From contig NZ_WNXC01000004.1 in the NCBI RefSeq assembly GCF_014172405.1, positions 1 to 64,000 on the forward strand: a stretch of 64,000 bases of DNA, in the 5' to 3' direction. Of this stretch, positions 61,839 through 64,000 are shown in pieces (positions within the stretch are counted from its first letter, which is position 1; each line of letters begins with the position of its first letter). Position numbers and translations under genes: made by a program. This DNA is from Pedobacter gandavensis. Its GTDB lineage: Bacteria; Bacteroidota; Bacteroidia; Sphingobacteriales; Sphingobacteriaceae. Below the pieces are notes generated by a model. That model had not been told where the DNA came from. It did no database searches and worked only from the letters and a program-made list of their open reading frames with translations.

Positions 61839-63062
61839 TTATGGCATCACGAAAACCCTCCTTCCTTTTAATTTAAATTTGAATTTGTCTGTTTTTTCGA
61901 GCAGACGAAGTACCTCCTCTAAATTTTTATCCCGGGATACGGATCCGATCACTTTTACATGGTTGAGGCTACCATCATAGACAATATCGACATCATACCA
62001 GCGCGATAACTTCTTTAGGATCCCTTCCAGGTTGTCGTTTTCGAAAACAAAAAAACCATTCTTCCAGGCAATCACTTCCTCGACATCGATTTGTTTGATT
62101 TTCAACCCTGCAGGAGTCCTGACCGATTGCTGCCCTGGTGCTAATACCTGATTTCCAATTCTTACCGCACCTTCCAGCAAGGTGGTTTTAAGATTAGATT
62201 CATCCGGATAGCTGCTGATATTAAAATGTGTACCTAATACCTCCACCCCTTCTGTTAAACCAGCAGCACCCACCGCCGTCACCTTAAATGGCTTTAGTTT
62301 GTCTTTGGCTACTTCGAAATAAGCTTCCCCACTGAGCAACACCTCCCGTTTTTCAAGCTTAGCAAAACTTGCAGGAAACCTCAGCGTGGAAGCGGCATTC
62401 AGCCACACTTTAGTCCCATCTGGTAGTATGATCTGGTATTGTCCCCCTTTAGGAGTTTCCAAAATATTATATTTTTCAGGAGCAGGCAGCTCAGAAACCT
62501 GACCTGCTTTCGGATCTCCCAACGTTTGATAAATTAATTCTCCATCCTTGGTTTTTACAATGGAAATTCCAGATTCTTGAGCCAGATTACCGTTTTTAAT
62601 ATCATTCAAAAACAACTGGGAGCCATCCGAAAGGGTTAATATTGCTTTGTTACCACCAGGAGCAATCATTTTGCTGGCAAGCCCATCCCCTGATTTTAAG
62701 AATTTTTGATGGCCAAAAAACACCAATCCAACAGCCACAATCAATAAAATGGAGGCCGCCGCCAGGTATTTAAAGACCCGGTATTTCATCGGTGCTTTTA
62801 AAATGATGCGCGGATTGCTTTGAACGCTTTGTTCAGCTTTCGACTTCGATAAAATAAGAGCCAATCGCTGGTCAAGTCGTTCCTGAACACCTGCATCAAT
62901 TTCCGCTGGAAAAACCTCCTTAGCTAGGGTATTCCGAATTAACTGACCATAAATTTCCTGATATTGATCCTCTTTTACTTTGTCAAGGAAGGCCTCAAGT
63001 TCTGCTTCAGAGCATTGATTATTCAATAACCTATGAAATTCCGTTAAAATATGATCCTCCAT
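61839..63062 (-). CDS. FecR-family regulator (SusCD-associated)
   Basis: A 407-residue inner-membrane anti-sigma regulator. The N-terminal cytoplasmic part (1-90) has the MEDHILTEFHRLLNNQCSEAELEAFLDKV start; one membrane helix is at YLAAASILLIVAVGLVFFG. The periplasmic FecR domain (NKAILTLSDGSQLFLND, YQIILPDGTKVWLNAASTLRFPASFAKLEKREVLLSGEAYFEVA, GTHFNISSY) is followed by a C-terminal DUF4974 domain (FVFENDNLEGILKKLSRWYDVDI) that normally contacts the STN of the receptor. It lies 63 bases after the sigma gene and before susC. Confidence 0.94.
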   Translation of the reverse strand: MEDHILTEFHRLLNNQCSEAELEAFLDKVKEDQYQEIYGQLIRNTLAKEVFPAEIDAGVQERLDQRLALILSKSKAEQSVQSNPRIILKAPMKYRVFKYLAAASILLIVAVGLVFFGHQKFLKSGDGLASKMIAPGGNKAILTLSDGSQLFLNDIKNGNLAQESGISIVKTKDGELIYQTLGDPKAGQVSELPAPEKYNILETPKGGQYQIILPDGTKVWLNAASTLRFPASFAKLEKREVLLSGEAYFEVAKDKLKPFKVTAVGAAGLTEGVEVLGTHFNISSYPDESNLKTTLLEGAVRIGNQVLAPGQQSVRTPAGLKIKQIDVEEVIAWKNGFFVFENDNLEGILKKLSRWYDVDIVYDGSLNHVKVIGSVSRDKNLEEVLRLLEKTDKFKFKLKGRRVFVMP

Positions 63063-63125
63063 ATATAAAGCATTCTTTGACTAAAGACGCCTCAAAAAAG
63101 AATATAGGGGGGGGCTATTTATTTT

Positions 63126-63725
63126 TTATTTCAGCAATAAAAAGAGCAGGATACTCAGCGAGATATCGAGGTGCCCCATCAGGTACTCTTTCACTAAAAA
63201 ACTGGCTTTAGTTAAATACTCTTTGACAGTATGGACAGAAATACCCATTTCCTCTGCGGCTTCTTTATAGGTATAGCCATCAATTTTACAAAGTTGATAT
63301 ACTTTTCGTTGCTGGACAGATAATTTATTTAATGCCTTTTCCAGCAGTTCTTCACTCTGTTTCAAATGCAAAGATTCTTCGATATGAGAATAATATTCAG
63401 TAACGACCTTACGAAATCGCTCCTGCATCTTCTGGTTCCGCTGAAGCTTTCTAAAGAAATCGTAAACCAGATTTTGTCCTGTTTTATAGAGGTAGGCCTT
63501 AAAATCGACGACGGTATGGATCAGTTCTCTTTTATGCCAGATTTTTGTAAAAAGCTCCTGAACCAACTCTTCGGCAATTTGTTCATCTTTCACCATTTTC
63601 AGGATATTCACATACATCTGCCCACTGTACATTTTATAAAAATGGGTAAATACAGATTCATCGCCGTTTTTAAGTTTAAGTAGCAATTCTATTTGGCCAA
63701 TATCTTCTAACTGTTGCTCAGCCAT
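63126..63725 (-). CDS. ECF RNA polymerase sigma factor, FecI-like (SusCD-associated)
   Basis: A 199-residue ECF sigma factor expected to activate the linked SusC/SusD locus. Region 2: DESVFTHFYKMYSGQMYVNILKMVKDEQIAEELVQELFTKIWHKREL. Region 4: TYKEAAEEMGISVHTVKEYLTKASFLVKEYL. It ends in a strongly hydrophobic tail, LSILLFLLLK, like the other FecI-type factor in this window. It is the first gene of the minus-strand run sigma-FecR-SusC-SusD. Confidence 0.93.
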   Translation of the reverse strand: MAEQQLEDIGQIELLLKLKNGDESVFTHFYKMYSGQMYVNILKMVKDEQIAEELVQELFTKIWHKRELIHTVVDFKAYLYKTGQNLVYDFFRKLQRNQKMQERFRKVVTEYYSHIEESLHLKQSEELLEKALNKLSVQQRKVYQLCKIDGYTYKEAAEEMGISVHTVKEYLTKASFLVKEYLMGHLDISLSILLFLLLK

Positions 63726-63806
63726 TCAGCATATATTTGTCTAAGTTGATAACCAAATATAATAACTTAACTCAGATAAACAGCCCTTTAAATCCTCCCT
63801 AAGTTC

Positions 63807-63853
63807 CAAAAAAAAGAGGTTGCTCATCTTTTACAGATGAAGCAACCTCTTTT
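63807..63853 (-). terminator. Terminator after the E2 gene
   Basis: AAAAGAGGTTGCT / AGCAACCTCTTTT continued by CATCT / AGATG with one bulged base; on the minus strand it ends in a run of T. It lies just after the E2 stop codon. Confidence 0.8.
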
Positions 63854-63874
63854 CATATACTTGAAAAATTAAGC

Positions 63875-64000
63875 TTAGATGCCTAAAAGTAATCTAGCTG
63901 GATCTTCTAATAATTGTTTCACTCTTACTAAGAAACCTACAGATTCTCTACCATCAATGATACGGTGATCATAAGACAATGCTAAATACATCATCGGACG
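63875..64000 (-). CDS. 2-oxoacid dehydrogenase E2 (probably dihydrolipoamide succinyltransferase), C-terminal end
   Basis: The last 41 residues of an acyltransferase E2 subunit, stop codon at 63875-63877; the gene continues past the right edge. The protein fragment begins [21 protein letters not shown] and ends [16 protein letters not shown] is the catalytic His-Asp motif of the E2 acyltransferase domain, which moves acyl groups between lipoyl arms and CoA. The sequence [14 protein letters not shown] with the short ending LLLGI matches OdhB/SucB better than pyruvate E2, so odhB is likely; not certain. Confidence 0.85.
   Translation of the reverse strand, partial: RPMMYLALSYDHRIIDGRESVGFLVRVKQLLEDPARLLLGI

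Overview
The window looks like a chromosomal segment of a Bacteroidota bacterium, most likely a Pedobacter-like member of the Sphingobacteriaceae. The evidence is family content: two ECF sigma/FecR regulator pairs, a SusC/SusD pair, STN-domain TonB-dependent receptors, DUF4249, DUF3078, the Bacteroidota run recJ-lptB-GH3, and -7 promoter boxes of the Bacteroidota form TAnnTTTG. Genes are dense and AT-rich, and most gene ends carry clear hairpin terminators. The species call is inference.

Layout. 1-1257: remains of two ISL3-type (ISAon1-like) insertion sequences in opposite orientation, one apparently inserted into the other. 1610-4030: a PDZ-less S41 peptidase and an unknown lipoprotein. 4346-11701: ahcY, a MscS channel, pdxJ, a small lipoprotein and gcvP, largely one-carbon and vitamin B6 metabolism. 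11798-18387: YceI protein, single-domain response regulator, MBL hydrolase, recJ, lptB, a GH3-family synthetase and a CBS protein. 18464-22372: M13 peptidase, GyrI-like protein and metallophosphoesterase. 22438-28567: an ECF sigma / FecR / TonB receptor / DUF4249 / fatty acid hydroxylase locus. 28709-29989: a CoA transferase with unusual inverted repeats on both sides.

30126-33254: GNAT, pirin and mdaB, divergent from a LysR regulator; the intergenic region holds a perfect 22-bp palindrome placed as a typical LysR site. 33330-38161: an apparent minus-strand operon of LytS-type kinase, LytTR regulator, CocE hydrolase, DUF3078 protein and SMR pump. 38252-41903: exonuclease, a small ORF, tRNA-Asn(GTT), a PfkB kinase, a lycopene-cyclase-domain gene overlapping a cytochrome-b5-like gene, and an ECF sigma factor. 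42073-50247: murB, then two paralogous TetR regulators and a complete TolC/MFP/RND efflux operon. 50401-56297: lpdA, then an exported hydrolase, an M1 peptidase and a repeat-rich DUF2807 protein. 56387-63725: a minus-strand sigma/FecR/SusC/SusD nutrient-uptake locus. The right edge holds the C-terminal end of a 2-oxoacid dehydrogenase E2 subunit, probably odhB.

Most genes are ordinary core or envelope functions. The least explained parts are the sterol-desaturase-containing FecI/FecR locus, the lycopene cyclase / cytochrome b5 pair, the two-component-hydrolase-efflux operon, the LysR operator, and three long hairpins or inverted repeats that do not look like normal terminators. No CRISPR array, prophage or recognisable defence system was seen.
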